From the NCBI GenBank assembly GCA_015486105.1, contig WFSI01000101.1, positions 1 through 33,913 on the forward strand: a stretch of DNA of 33,913 nucleotides. The letters run 5' to 3'. The translations under genes were made by a program, and so were the position numbers. The notes under the pieces are model-generated. The model saw nothing but the letters and a program-made list of their open reading frames with translations. It did no database searches and was not told the DNA's origin. Source of the DNA: Aquificota bacterium (GTDB lineage: Bacteria; Thermosulfidibacterota; Thermosulfidibacteria; Thermosulfidibacterales; B14-G1). Below are positions 8,839 to 17,560 of the stretch, piece after piece. The first letter of the stretch is position 1. Each line of letters starts with the position of its first letter.

Positions 8839-8867
8839 TTTGTAATGCGCTGATAACTGTTGTTCAA
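8839..8867 (-). promoter_or_regulatory. Candidate promoter for purL
   Basis: On the minus strand TTGAAC (8867-8862), a 17-base spacer and TACAAA (8844-8839) lie about 45 bases before the purL start. The same 95-base divergent gap must hold the plus-strand promoter of the coiled-coil/def/glgA unit, for which only a weak TTGGCT (8830-8835) with TAACTG after 18 bases is seen. I found no purine riboswitch-like structure. Confidence 0.4.
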
Positions 8868-8888
8868 GAAAAAGGAGGTAGAGAGTTT

Positions 8889-9221
8889 ATGGGTAGGGAA
8901 AAAGTTTTGAAAGACCTGGAGAGTTGGGTGAGCAAGGTGAAAGGGAAGGGGAGTGTGGCCTTGGAGTTGGCCAGATTACGCCTTAGTAAGGCCAGTTTGG
9001 AACGAAAGGCCTCCAGGATTCACACCCGTTTGGGGGAGAGGGTGGAGTATCTCCTGGATCTGGGCAGGGAGCCCTTAGAGGAAGACGAAGTGATGAAAGG
9101 TTTTATGCAGGAACTCCAGGACCTGAGGAAGGAGATAAAAGAGGCTCAGGAAAAGATGGATGCTCTCAAAATTGCGTTTCCGGAAGGGAAAGGCGAGGGA
9201 GAAGAGGTTCAGGGGGGATAG
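8889..9221 (+). CDS. Small Lys/Glu-rich coiled-coil protein of unknown function
   Basis: This 110-residue protein starts at an ATG with a strong AAGGAGGT nine bases upstream. It is almost entirely charged helix with heptad-like spacing (LARLRLSKASLERKASRI, then LQDLRKEIKEAQEKMDAL), fits a coiled coil, and has no Cys, no signal peptide and no recognised catalytic motif. Its stop codon is directly followed by the def start, so the two are co-transcribed and probably translationally coupled. I do not recognise the family. A scaffold, nucleoid or cell-division accessory role is possible but not shown. Confidence 0.75.
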   Translation: MGREKVLKDLESWVSKVKGKGSVALELARLRLSKASLERKASRIHTRLGERVEYLLDLGREPLEEDEVMKGFMQELQDLRKEIKEAQEKMDALKIAFPEGKGEGEEVQGG

Positions 9222-9728
9222 ATGGTTAGGGAAATTCTAACTTTTCCTCATCCCCTCCTTTACAAGAAGAGCCGGGAAGTAAAAGAGGTTGATAGCCGAT
9301 TAGCAAAACTTGTGGAGGAGATGCTGGAGACCATGTACAAGGCCCCGGGCATAGGCTTGGCTGCTCCCCAAATTGGGGAAAACATCCGCCTTATTGTTTT
9401 TGACCTTTCGGATTCCCAACTTCCTGAGAGGAAGCCTCATTATCTTATCAATCCTGTCATTACTGAGTGGGAAGGGACATCAGTGGGGGAGGAAGGCTGC
9501 CTCAGCGTGCCTGGGATCCGTGAAAAGGTCAAGAGGTTTGCCCGGGTGGAGGTCAAGGGGCTGGATCTGGATGGGAGGGAGAAGGTTTGGGAGGCCCAGG
9601 GGCTTATGGCTACTATGTTCCAGCACGAGATAGATCATCTGGACGGCATCCTCTTTATTGACCGTTTAGGTCCCTTGAAGAGGCGGAGGGTAAAGGGTAG
9701 GCTTTTGAGGAGAGAGGAGGAAGAATGA
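9222..9728 (+). CDS. def: Peptide deformylase
   Basis: This 168-residue enzyme removes the formyl group from the N-terminal methionine of new proteins. All three signature motifs are present: GIGLAAPQIG at 43-52, EGCLSVPG at 91-98 with the metal-binding cysteine, and QHEIDH at 134-139 with two metal-binding histidines and the catalytic glutamate. Length is normal. It starts directly after the upstream stop, and its own stop overlaps the glgA start as ATGA. No fmt gene, its frequent neighbour, is present. Confidence 0.96.
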   Translation: MVREILTFPHPLLYKKSREVKEVDSRLAKLVEEMLETMYKAPGIGLAAPQIGENIRLIVFDLSDSQLPERKPHYLINPVITEWEGTSVGEEGCLSVPGIREKVKRFARVEVKGLDLDGREKVWEAQGLMATMFQHEIDHLDGILFIDRLGPLKRRRVKGRLLRREEEE

Positions 9729-11176
9729 GAATTGCTCTGTGTTCTTCGGAGATGGCTTCTCTGGCTAAAGTGGGTGGTTTGGCCGATGTGACGGATTCCT
9801 TACCCAAAGCCTTGAAGGCTATGGGAGAGAGTGTATGGGTTTTCCTTCCTCTCTATAAACAGATACGGGAGGAAAAAGGGCAGGAACTTAGGGACACGGG
9901 GGCGGAAATCTCTGTTTGGATGGATGGTGAGAGGAGGAAGGCCAGGATCTGGGAGACCCAGGTCCATGGAGTGCATGTTTATTTGGTGGATTATCCCCCT
10001 TATTTTCACCGGGAGCATCCCTACGGTACCCCTGAGGGGGACTATCCCGATAATCCTTACCGATTTGCCTACTTTTCTAAGGCCGTTCTTGAGGCCATGG
10101 CGGCCCTTGGTTTGGAGGTGGATGTCATCCATTGCAACGATTGGGAAACGGCTTTGGTGCCTGTTTATCTTCAGCATGGTTATAGAAAGGGTTTTGGGGG
10201 AGTTGGTACTATCTTTACCATTCACAATTTGGCTTACCAGGGGGTTTTTCCTAAGGATACCCTCTCCGAGATAGGTTTGGACTGGTCCCTCTTCCATATG
10301 GAGGCCTTGGAGTATTATGGCAACATCAATTTTCTGAAAGGGGGCATCATCTTTTCCCAGGTGGTGAACACTGTGAGTCCCACCTATGCCAAAGAGGTTC
10401 AGATGGAACGCTTTGGCTATGGACTGGATGGGGTTTTGAGGAAGAAGGGAGAGCATCTCTTTGGTGTGTTGAATGGTATAGACTACGAGGAGTGGGATCC
10501 AGCCTCTGACCCCCGGATCTATGCTACTTATTGTAAGGGGAGCCTGGAAGGGAAGTACCTTAACAAGGAAGGCCTTAGGGAGGATAAGGGCTTGAGGCAT
10601 GGGAATAGCCCCTTGGCTGGCATGGTAGGACGTTTGGTGGAGCAGAAAGGGGTGGATCTGGTACATGCCGTGGTGGGGGATATGGTTTCCATGGGGATTC
10701 AGCTCATTGTTTTGGGGTCGGGGGAAAAGAGGTATCATGATATGCTTATGGAGCTTCAAGGTGAGTATGGGGATATGGTCTCTATAAATATAGGCTACAA
10801 TGATACCTTGGCAGCCCGGATCTATGCGGGATGCGATTTTTTCCTGATGCCAAGTCGTTATGAGCCCTGTGGTCTGGGCCAGATGATTGCCTTGAGGTAT
10901 GGTACTATTCCTGTGGTGAGGGCCACGGGAGGCCTGGCCGACACTGTTGTAGAATATAACAGTGATACCAAAAAGGGGAACGGTTTTCTCTTCAATGCCT
11001 TCAAACCTGGAGAGTTTTTGGCGGCCATTCGACGGGCTCAGGGCGTGTATGGGCGGAGGGAGGAATGGGGTGTTTTGGTGGAGAGGGCTATGGAGTGCGA
11101 TTTTTCTTGGGGGGCTTCGGCTAGAAGGTATTTAGAGCTTTATAGGCTGGCCCAGAACCTGGCTTCAGAGAGGTAG
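9725..11176 (+). CDS. glgA: Glycogen synthase (GT5 starch-synthase type)
   Basis: This 483-residue protein is a GT5 glycogen synthase that adds glucose from a nucleotide sugar, normally ADP-glucose, to alpha-1,4-glucan. The N-terminal substrate loop KVGGLADV is at about 15-22. [11 protein letters not shown], the acceptor-side motif, follows near 170. The C-terminal lobe carries [18 protein letters not shown] and the following GGLADTV typical of the active-site cleft. The start overlaps the def stop by four bases. No glgC, glgB or glgP lies nearby. The phosphohexomutase at 20961-22367 could supply glucose-1-phosphate, but it is not linked in an operon. Confidence 0.96.
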   Translation: MRIALCSSEMASLAKVGGLADVTDSLPKALKAMGESVWVFLPLYKQIREEKGQELRDTGAEISVWMDGERRKARIWETQVHGVHVYLVDYPPYFHREHPYGTPEGDYPDNPYRFAYFSKAVLEAMAALGLEVDVIHCNDWETALVPVYLQHGYRKGFGGVGTIFTIHNLAYQGVFPKDTLSEIGLDWSLFHMEALEYYGNINFLKGGIIFSQVVNTVSPTYAKEVQMERFGYGLDGVLRKKGEHLFGVLNGIDYEEWDPASDPRIYATYCKGSLEGKYLNKEGLREDKGLRHGNSPLAGMVGRLVEQKGVDLVHAVVGDMVSMGIQLIVLGSGEKRYHDMLMELQGEYGDMVSINIGYNDTLAARIYAGCDFFLMPSRYEPCGLGQMIALRYGTIPVVRATGGLADTVVEYNSDTKKGNGFLFNAFKPGEFLAAIRRAQGVYGRREEWGVLVERAMECDFSWGASARRYLELYRLAQNLASER

Positions 11177-11227
11177 GGGAATGGAAAAGGTGCCCCCTTT
11201 GGTCTCGATTATGGGATGGCTTATCTC

Positions 11228-11256
11228 TTGAAAGTGGGAAGCTTTCCCTTTATCTT
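11228..11256 (+). promoter_or_regulatory. Candidate promoter with palindromic spacer upstream of rpmE
   Basis: TTGAAA at 11228-11233 and TATCTT at 11251-11256 are separated by 17 bases, 40 bases before the rpmE start. The spacer contains the near palindrome GGGAAGCTTTCCC (11236-11248), which could be an operator. Zur or other zinc control of L31 is known in some bacteria, but nothing here identifies the regulator. Confidence 0.4.
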
Positions 11257-11295
11257 CTTCATCCAATCCATGAAGGGCTTATAAGGAGGAGTTCG

Positions 11296-11505
11296 ATGAA
11301 AGAAGGGATTCATCCCCAGTACCATGAGGTGACCGTGGTGTGTGCCTGTGGCAATACCTTTAAGACCCGTTCCACTATCAAGGGAGATACCCTCCGAGTG
11401 GCCGTGTGTTCCCAGTGCCATCCCTTCTACACGGGGAGGCAGAGGTCCCGGGAAGTGACGGGTCGGGCAGAGAAGTTTAGGAAGAAGTACGGACTGGAAG
11501 AATAG
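11296..11505 (+). CDS. rpmE: 50S ribosomal protein L31, zinc-binding type
   Basis: This 69-residue protein is the cysteine-containing form of L31. It has [22 protein letters not shown] with CxC at 16-18 and a second pair in [13 protein letters not shown], together one zinc site. Length is typical. The start has AAGGAGG seven bases upstream. It follows glgA after 119 bases, where a promoter candidate is seen, and precedes thyX by six bases. Confidence 0.97.
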   Translation: MKEGIHPQYHEVTVVCACGNTFKTRSTIKGDTLRVAVCSQCHPFYTGRQRSREVTGRAEKFRKKYGLEE

Positions 11506-11511
11506 GTTTTC

Positions 11512-12198
11512 ATGGAGATAGAGCTTCTGGCTTACACCCCTCATCCGGAAGGGGTGGTGTATAATGCGGCCCGGTTGTGCTATTCTTCAAAGGGTATCCG
11601 GGAGCTTATAAGGGAGGAGGGGGCTTCTCCCAAAAGGCTCATTGAGCAGATCAAGGCTTCGGGTCACCATTCTGTTTTGGAGCATGCCTCTTTCACCTTT
11701 GGGGTGGAGGGTATATCCAGGGTCACCACCCATCAGTTAGTGCGCCATCGTGTTGCCTCTTACTCCCAGAAGAGCCAGAGGTACGTGGCTGAAAGGGACT
11801 TTCAATATATTACTCCCCCTTCCATAGAAAAGAAGGAGGAGGCCTGTGTTATCTTTCATAAAGTGATGGAGGTTTGTAGGGACGCCTATCACCAGTTGCT
11901 GGAGATAGGAATTTCTAAGGAAGATGCTCGGTATCTTCTGCCTTCTTGTTGCGAGACTAAGATCATCGTTACCATGAATGCCCGGGAGTTGTTGCATTTT
12001 TTCTCCCTTCGGTGCTGCCGTAGGGCCCAATGGGAGATCAGAAACGTGGCCAAGGAGATGCTCTTTTTATGTAGAAGGGTGGCCCCTGTCATTTTTTATG
12101 ACGCTGGGCCTCCCTGTCTTAAGGGTCCTTGTCCGGAGGGGCCTTTCAGCTGTGGGCAGACTGAAGAAGTGAGGGAAGAGTTTTCATGGAGCCGGTGA
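11512..12198 (+). CDS. thyX: FAD-dependent thymidylate synthase
   Basis: This 228-residue enzyme makes dTMP from dUMP with FAD and NADPH, using methylenetetrahydrofolate as carbon donor. The family signature RHRxxSxxxxSxRY is present as [14 protein letters not shown] near 77-90, with the dUMP/FAD-binding strands ARLCYSS and [14 protein letters not shown] before it. Use of ThyX in place of ThyA is common in anaerobes and thermophiles. It lies six bases after rpmE and overlaps the start of prfA by 13 bases. Confidence 0.97.
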   Translation: MEIELLAYTPHPEGVVYNAARLCYSSKGIRELIREEGASPKRLIEQIKASGHHSVLEHASFTFGVEGISRVTTHQLVRHRVASYSQKSQRYVAERDFQYITPPSIEKKEEACVIFHKVMEVCRDAYHQLLEIGISKEDARYLLPSCCETKIIVTMNARELLHFFSLRCCRRAQWEIRNVAKEMLFLCRRVAPVIFYDAGPPCLKGPCPEGPFSCGQTEEVREEFSWSR

Positions 12199-13268
12199 TA
12201 CTGGATAGGCTGGAGGCTATAGAGGAGAAGTTTGAGGATTTAGAGAGGCGGCTTTCACAGCCCGACCTTTTTTCCGATCATGAGCGTTACCAGCGAGTGG
12301 CTAAGGAGCACAAATCCCTATCCCCTTTGGTTTCTATCTTTAGGAAGTGGAAAGAGCTGGATCGGTGTCAACGGGAGGCCCAAGATATTATGAAGGAGGG
12401 GGATGAGGAGCTGAAGGGTTTGGCCAGGGAAGAGTTGGAGGAGTTGGAGGGGCAGAAGGGGGCTTTAGAGAAACGGCTTAAGCTCCTTCTGTTGCCCAAA
12501 GATCCCAATGATGAGAAGGACATCTTTTTGGAGATTCGGGCCGGCGCAGGGGGGGAGGAGGCGGCCCTCTTTGCCGCTGATCTCCTTCGCATGTACCAGC
12601 GCTATGCAGAGCGCCAGAGATGGAGCTTTACCCCCATGGAGGTGAACATTACAGGTTTGGGAGGAGTAAAAGAGGTTATTGCTCTAATTGAGGGTAGGGG
12701 GGCCTATTCCCGTCTCAAGTTTGAGAGGGGCGTCCATCGTGTCCAAAGGGTACCTGAGACAGAGTCGGGGGGCAGGATCCATACATCCACTGTGACGGTG
12801 GCTGTTTTGCCCGAGGCGGAGGAACTGGAGGTGGAGATCAATCCTGAGGATTTGAAGGTGGATGTTTTCAGGGCCAGTGGCCCCGGGGGACAGCATGTGA
12901 ATGTCACCGACTCAGCGGTGAGGATCACTCACTTACCTACGGGCATAGTGGTCCAGTGTCAAGATGAAAGGTCCCAACACAAGAACAGAGAAAAGGCTAT
13001 GAGGATCCTGAGGGCCCGTTTGAAGGACCTTATAGAGCGGGAACAGGCGGATAGGATCTCCCAGGAAAGAAGGTCCCAGGTGGGAACGGGAGATCGGAGC
13101 GAGAGGATAAGGACTTACAACTTTCCTCAAAATAGGGTGACGGACCATAGAATAGGATTGACTCTCTATAAGTTAGAGGCCATATTGGATGGGGACTTGG
13201 ACGAGGTGATTGATGCACTTATCGCCTACCACCAGGCCAGTGAGTTTAGGAAACTGGGTATGGAGTGA
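12186..13268 (+). CDS. prfA: Peptide chain release factor 1
   Basis: This 360-residue class I release factor recognises UAA and UAG. The catalytic GGQ is in [10 protein letters not shown] near residue 235. The region before it reads [23 protein letters not shown], which is the RF1 rather than RF2 form. Length is normal. The ATG lies inside the 3' end of thyX, implying coupling. prmC, the methyltransferase gene often placed after prfA, is absent; an HU-like gene follows instead. Confidence 0.96.
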   Translation: MEPVILDRLEAIEEKFEDLERRLSQPDLFSDHERYQRVAKEHKSLSPLVSIFRKWKELDRCQREAQDIMKEGDEELKGLAREELEELEGQKGALEKRLKLLLLPKDPNDEKDIFLEIRAGAGGEEAALFAADLLRMYQRYAERQRWSFTPMEVNITGLGGVKEVIALIEGRGAYSRLKFERGVHRVQRVPETESGGRIHTSTVTVAVLPEAEELEVEINPEDLKVDVFRASGPGGQHVNVTDSAVRITHLPTGIVVQCQDERSQHKNREKAMRILRARLKDLIEREQADRISQERRSQVGTGDRSERIRTYNFPQNRVTDHRIGLTLYKLEAILDGDLDEVIDALIAYHQASEFRKLGME

Positions 13269-13280
13269 AGGGAGGGGATT

Positions 13281-13553
13281 ATGATCAAGTCTGACATCAT
13301 TGCCAGGGTAATGGAGGAGTTGGGTTATACCAGGGCCCAAGCGGATAAGGCCGTGAACACGGTGCTTCAGACCCTCATCGAGACCCTGAGCCAGGGGGAA
13401 GGGGTGGTGATTCGGAAGTTCGGGTCCTTCGAGGTTTACGACTCCAAGAGAAGTAAGGGAAGGAACCTGAAGACGGGGGAGGAGGTGGCTATACCTCCCC
13501 AAAAGGTAGTGAGATTCAAGGCCAGCAAGAAGCTGAAGTTCGTGGAAGATTAA
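13281..13553 (+). CDS. HU/IHF-family nucleoid DNA-binding protein
   Basis: This 90-residue protein has the family layout: N-terminal helices (IKSDIIARVMEELGYTRAQADKAV), VVIRKFGSFEVYDSKRSKGRNLKTGEEVAIPPQ through the DNA-intercalating arm, and the closing VRFKASKKLKFV. Such proteins bend DNA and work in nucleoid structure, replication and integration. The arm carries the NLKTGEEVAIPP loop typical of IHF/HU. It starts 12 bases after prfA with GGGAGGGG before it. Sequence alone does not separate HU from an IHF subunit. Confidence 0.93.
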   Translation: MIKSDIIARVMEELGYTRAQADKAVNTVLQTLIETLSQGEGVVIRKFGSFEVYDSKRSKGRNLKTGEEVAIPPQKVVRFKASKKLKFVED

Positions 13554-13582
13554 ATATCAGAAGGAGGGGCCTCTTTTTTTCT

Positions 13583-15466
13583 GTGCTTCTCCTTCTCTTT
13601 GTCCTGTCCCTCTGTAGGTCCCTGCATCACAGACGGGCACTCATCGAGTGTCGCAAATCTCATCCCAAGGGCTCCCTTGTATATCTGGAGGGGAGAATAG
13701 TTTCTCTTCCTCGAATAAAGGATGGTGCTTACTCAGCCCTTTTGGAGGGGGAAGGTCTTCTCTTTGAGGTTCATGGAAGGGGAGATATTCCCTTGCCAGG
13801 GGACCTGGTCCTTGTTCGGGGCAGGGTTATGGGGATCAAAGGCTTCAGAAATCCAGGGGGCTTTCTTAGGGAAAGGTGGTACACCACCAGGGGTGTAGCC
13901 TTCCCCCTGTATGCTTATAAAGTGGATCTCTTGAAGGCTTGCTCCCTACCCTTCTTTCGCCAGAGGACGTTGGAACTCCGGGAACGGGGTGTGGAGGTGT
14001 TTTCCCGGGATCTGGGCCGGAAGGGGGCGGTCCTTTCGTCCCTGGTTTTGGGTTTTCGCCAGGGTTTGGGTTGGGAGACTAGATCCCTTTTTACCGGTAC
14101 AGGGTTGGGCCATCTTTTGGCTGTTTCTGGATTCCACATGGGAGTGGTTTTCTTTTTTCTCTTCTCCTCCTTTTTAGTGTTCTTTAGGACCCTGGCATTG
14201 GTCTGGGAGCCTTCTCCTTTCTTTCTCCCTTCTCGTATGGCTCTTATACCTGCTCTTGCCCTGCTTTTTATTTATCTATTCCTCACAGGGGCTCATCTCT
14301 CTGCTGTTAGGGCCTTTGTGATGATTGCCTGCTGGGTGGTGGGCCGCTTTCTGGACAGGGAGAGAAGCCTGGAATGGGCCTTGGTTTTTGCTTTTATCCT
14401 TATGATTCTATGGAATCCTTTCTATATAATGGATGTAGGATTCCAACTCACTTTTGCTGCTATGTTAGGAGTGGTCTTGGTGGTGAGAATGGTGGAGGCC
14501 TGGCAGGGGTGGAGGGCCTTAGTTGGTGGATACATGGCCATGGCCTTGGTGGTTCCCCTTTTCACTCTTCCCCTTCTCCTTTTTCACTTCCATCGCTTTT
14601 CACCCTATGCCCCTTTGGCCAATCTACTTTTCATTTTTCCCGTGGGGCTTCTGGTAACCTTGGGGGTCCTTCATCTCTCAGTAGCTTTTCTCCAGCCCTT
14701 GAAGGTGGTGGTGGTTTTTTTGGAAAAGGGCCTCCTATTTCTTATTCTCAATGGGTTGGCTTATATGAAGTCTCTGCCGGCATCGCCCTATTGGGTGACC
14801 AGGAGGGAAGCCTTTTTTCTCAGTGCCTTGGTTTTTCTGATGATTTGTACCTATCTTCTCCGTTATCGTTTGGGTAAGAGGGGCCTCCTTTTGCCTCTTT
14901 TTTCCTTAGCTATCCTGTTTTTCCCTTCTCCCCAGGGTGCCTTAGTGTTGGACATGGGAAAGGGGGGCAGATCTCTCTTGGTTCAGATGGGTGAAAAGGT
15001 ATTGGTGGATGGAGGAGCCTCCTGGAGTAGGGGGGCTTGGTCCTCTTTGAGGGATGCCTTGCTCTGGAGGGATGTGAGAACCATTGATGCCTTGGTGGTG
15101 ACCAGGGTTGCTCCCTCCAGGGCCTCTTTGGTCCCCTGGCTGTTGGGCACCTTTAGGGTGAGGCGTTTGTATCTTCCTGAAAGGGGGGACAGGAGGGATC
15201 TGGAGAAGAAGATTGCCGCTGCGGCGTGGAAGAAGGACGTGGCGGTGCTTCGGGTAAAGGCCCTCATGAGGGTGGGGCCTCTAACTGTTATACCCTTGAG
15301 TAGGAAGGCCTTGAAGGTAGAGATAGAAGTCCTGGGGCTACATGAAGGGAGTGGAGGTTGGTACCAGGGGAAGAGGCTTTTGAAGCCTTGGGAGAGGGGG
15401 GCTGTTCCCCTCTCATCTCAGTTGAAAAGCGAGGCCTTCAAAAAGATCCAGCTTTGTAGTATGTAG
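13583..15466 (+). CDS. comEC: ComEC/Rec2-family DNA-uptake channel with degenerate C-terminal MBL domain
   Basis: This 627-residue membrane protein begins at a GTG preceded by AAGGAGGGG. It has an N-terminal hydrophobic segment, an OB-like periplasmic part (LVYLEGRIVSL, PLPGDLVLVRGRV), then the competence domain with GLGHLLAVSGFHMG, GAHLSAVRAFVM and DVGFQLTFAAMLG among about ten membrane helices. ComEC carries single-stranded DNA across the inner membrane. The C-terminal metallo-beta-lactamase-like domain keeps its first strands (VLDMGKGGRSLLV, KVLVDGG), but where THxHxDH should stand the sequence is TRVAPSRAS, so the metal-binding histidines are gone. The domain is also short. The N-terminus has fewer helices than usual. 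No other competence genes are present. Confidence 0.88.
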   Translation: MLLLLFVLSLCRSLHHRRALIECRKSHPKGSLVYLEGRIVSLPRIKDGAYSALLEGEGLLFEVHGRGDIPLPGDLVLVRGRVMGIKGFRNPGGFLRERWYTTRGVAFPLYAYKVDLLKACSLPFFRQRTLELRERGVEVFSRDLGRKGAVLSSLVLGFRQGLGWETRSLFTGTGLGHLLAVSGFHMGVVFFFLFSSFLVFFRTLALVWEPSPFFLPSRMALIPALALLFIYLFLTGAHLSAVRAFVMIACWVVGRFLDRERSLEWALVFAFILMILWNPFYIMDVGFQLTFAAMLGVVLVVRMVEAWQGWRALVGGYMAMALVVPLFTLPLLLFHFHRFSPYAPLANLLFIFPVGLLVTLGVLHLSVAFLQPLKVVVVFLEKGLLFLILNGLAYMKSLPASPYWVTRREAFFLSALVFLMICTYLLRYRLGKRGLLLPLFSLAILFFPSPQGALVLDMGKGGRSLLVQMGEKVLVDGGASWSRGAWSSLRDALLWRDVRTIDALVVTRVAPSRASLVPWLLGTFRVRRLYLPERGDRRDLEKKIAAAAWKKDVAVLRVKALMRVGPLTVIPLSRKALKVEIEVLGLHEGSGGWYQGKRLLKPWERGAVPLSSQLKSEAFKKIQLCSM

Positions 15467-15499
15467 CTTTTTCGTTCACAGAGATAAGGGGGTTGAAAT

Positions 15500-16489
15500 A
15501 TGGAGAGGGTATTGAGTGGCATGAGACCTACTGGACGGCTTCATTTGGGAAACTATTTAGGGGCCTTGAGGAACTGGGTGGCCCTCCAGGATAAGGGTTA
15601 CCAGTGTTTCTACTTCATCGCCGACTGGCATGCCCTCACCACAGAATACGCTGATCCAACCCGGGTGGCGGAATACTCCTATGAAGTAGCTTTAGACTGG
15701 TTGGCTGCTGGTTTAGACCCTGAAAGGAGTGTGTTGTTCCTTCAATCTAAACTTTTGGAACACGCCGAGCTCCATGTTCTTCTCTCCATGATTACCCCTG
15801 TTTCTTGGTTGGAGAGGAATCCTACTTACAAGGAGATCCGCCAGGAGTTGAAGGATAGGGATCTGGCTACCTATGGTTTCCTGGGATACCCGGTGCTTCA
15901 GGCTGCTGACATTCTTATCTACAAGGCCCATTATGTGCCGGTGGGGGTGGATCAGTTGCCCCACCTGGAGCTTACCCGGGAGATAGCCCGACGCTTCAAT
16001 TACCTCTATGGTGACCTATTCCCCGAACCCAAACCCAAGCTCACAGAGATCCCCAGGGTTCCAGGGGTAGATGGGAGGAAGATGAGTAAGAGCTATGATA
16101 ATGCCATATATTTAGCTGATTCTCCTCAGGAGGTTTGGGAGAAGATTCGACCTATGGTGACGGATGTCCAGAGGATGAGGAGGACGGATCCCGGTGATCC
16201 TGAGAAGTGTCCTGTTTTTGACCTCCATAGGGCCTTCACTCCCCAGGAGGACAGGGAGGAGATCATTCAGGGTTGCAAGACGGCGGGCATAGGATGCATA
16301 GACTGCAAAAGGGTGCTTTATGGGCATCTTATGGAGACCTTGGGGCCTATCCACGAGAGAAGGAAAGGGCTGGAGGTCCAGCCACAGAAGGTGAGAAATA
16401 TCATCCTTGACGGTTCCAGGAAGGCCCGGGACGAGGCTTCAAGGACCATGGAGTATGTGCGAAAGGCCATTAAGCTGTGGCCTCTTTGA
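15500..16489 (+). CDS. trpS: Tryptophan--tRNA ligase
   Basis: This 329-residue class I synthetase charges tRNA-Trp. The HIGH-type motif is GRLHLGNYLGAL near the N-terminus and the KMSKS motif is GRKMSKSYDNAI near residue 195. The middle has FLGYPVLQAADILIYKAHYVPVGVDQ, a TrpS signature. Length is normal. It starts 33 bases after comEC, with AAGGGGG about six bases before the ATG, and ends three bases from the convergent TonB-like gene with no visible terminator between. Confidence 0.97.
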   Translation: MERVLSGMRPTGRLHLGNYLGALRNWVALQDKGYQCFYFIADWHALTTEYADPTRVAEYSYEVALDWLAAGLDPERSVLFLQSKLLEHAELHVLLSMITPVSWLERNPTYKEIRQELKDRDLATYGFLGYPVLQAADILIYKAHYVPVGVDQLPHLELTREIARRFNYLYGDLFPEPKPKLTEIPRVPGVDGRKMSKSYDNAIYLADSPQEVWEKIRPMVTDVQRMRRTDPGDPEKCPVFDLHRAFTPQEDREEIIQGCKTAGIGCIDCKRVLYGHLMETLGPIHERRKGLEVQPQKVRNIILDGSRKARDEASRTMEYVRKAIKLWPL

Positions 16490-16492
16490 GGT

Positions 16493-17560
16493 TTATCCGA
16501 AGGGAGAACGTCCGAAGAGCCGGTATATGAATCTAGCCCGTATCCTTAGTTCCTTTTCGGCCCAATCCGAGGGAAAGGGTCCGAAGGGACCAGCGGCTCG
16601 TATGGCTCGCAGGGCTTCGTTGTCTAAGATGGTGAACCCTGAGGTCTGAATGATCCTAACTTCTTTGAGTCTTCCCGAGCGATCGATGACAAAGAGGATA
16701 TGGGCTGTTCCCTGAATGCTGTTCATCCTTGCTGTCAAGGGGTATCTCCACACCAAGTAAAGCTTATCCCGGATATGCTTGAAGTAGGAGATGTACTTAG
16801 ATTTGGTGGTATCTAAGGAGATTTCTGAGGATTCCCCTTCCCCCAATTGAGGTACTATCTTTTCGGAATGTTCCCTTATCAGGGAAGGGTCAAAGAGGGG
16901 GATTCTCCTTTTAGGCAGGGGGGGTACTATTTGGGTGCTGGGCCCTTTTTCTGGCATTATCTTGGCCAGCTTCTTTTTCTCTTTGGTCCTCTTCTTCTTT
17001 TCCTTTTTTACGCTTTTCCCGGCTTTCTTTTTTGGAAAGGTTTTCCCCTTGGCAGGGGGTGGCCGTTTTTCCCCTTTCTTGCTGGGATAGATGGGGGATG
17101 TCTCCTTTTTCCCTGTGCCCTTCTGGGCCAGCTTGGGTACTTCCATAGGCCTTCTCCCTGGCACTAAGGTTATATGAGGCCTGGGAGGGGTGATGGGTAG
17201 GCCTGGCTGGTAGTTGAGGGTGCTGGATTCTCCAGACAAGGAGGAGATTTCATGTTTTCCTTTGGGTCCTTTCTTTTTCATGGAGTACTGGGAGATAATG
17301 TGGGACTTTTTGGGTTTCTCCTCCTTCTCAGGTTTAGGGATGTCTAAGATCTTTACATAGATAGGGTGCTTCTCCTTTTGGAGTTTTTTTTCCACCTTTT
17401 TGTTTTGGATATTCTTTTCCTTAACTGATGGGAAGGCGGGGGTTCTTTCGATAGTCCAGCTCACCATGGGAAGGAGGGCCAGGTGGATGAAGAGAGAGAG
17501 GAGGAGATAGGGGAGTAGAGTCCATCTCTTGGGACCTTTTGGGGAGGCTTTCAGTATCAT
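16493..17560 (-). CDS. TonB-family energy-transducer-like protein
   Basis: This 355-residue protein is read from the ATG at 17560, which overlaps the birA stop as ATGA; a longer in-frame extension upstream is rejected because it covers the end of birA. It has a short cytoplasmic start, one membrane helix (LLPYLLLSLFIHLALL, 14-30), a long Lys/Pro/Glu-rich spacer typical of a periplasm-spanning TonB, and a C-terminal TonB fold from about 260 (YISYFKHIRDKLYLVWRYP, VLFVIDRSGRLKEVRI, LDNEALRAIRAAGPFGPFP). TonB transmits inner-membrane energy to outer-membrane transporters. No exbB, exbD or receptor gene is near, so it may instead be a TonB-like envelope protein. Confidence 0.85.
   Translation of the reverse strand: MILKASPKGPKRWTLLPYLLLSLFIHLALLPMVSWTIERTPAFPSVKEKNIQNKKVEKKLQKEKHPIYVKILDIPKPEKEEKPKKSHIISQYSMKKKGPKGKHEISSLSGESSTLNYQPGLPITPPRPHITLVPGRRPMEVPKLAQKGTGKKETSPIYPSKKGEKRPPPAKGKTFPKKKAGKSVKKEKKKRTKEKKKLAKIMPEKGPSTQIVPPLPKRRIPLFDPSLIREHSEKIVPQLGEGESSEISLDTTKSKYISYFKHIRDKLYLVWRYPLTARMNSIQGTAHILFVIDRSGRLKEVRIIQTSGFTILDNEALRAIRAAGPFGPFPSDWAEKELRIRARFIYRLFGRSPFG

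Noticed and set aside
8794-8888. Purine riboswitch upstream of purL
   Set aside because: The 95-base gap lacks the conserved three-way junction and loop sequences of known purine riboswitches; only promoter-like elements are seen.
9800-10759. 319-codon minus-strand open frame opposite glgA
   Set aside because: Antisense shadow of a strongly conserved gene; composition is unlike the real proteins here.
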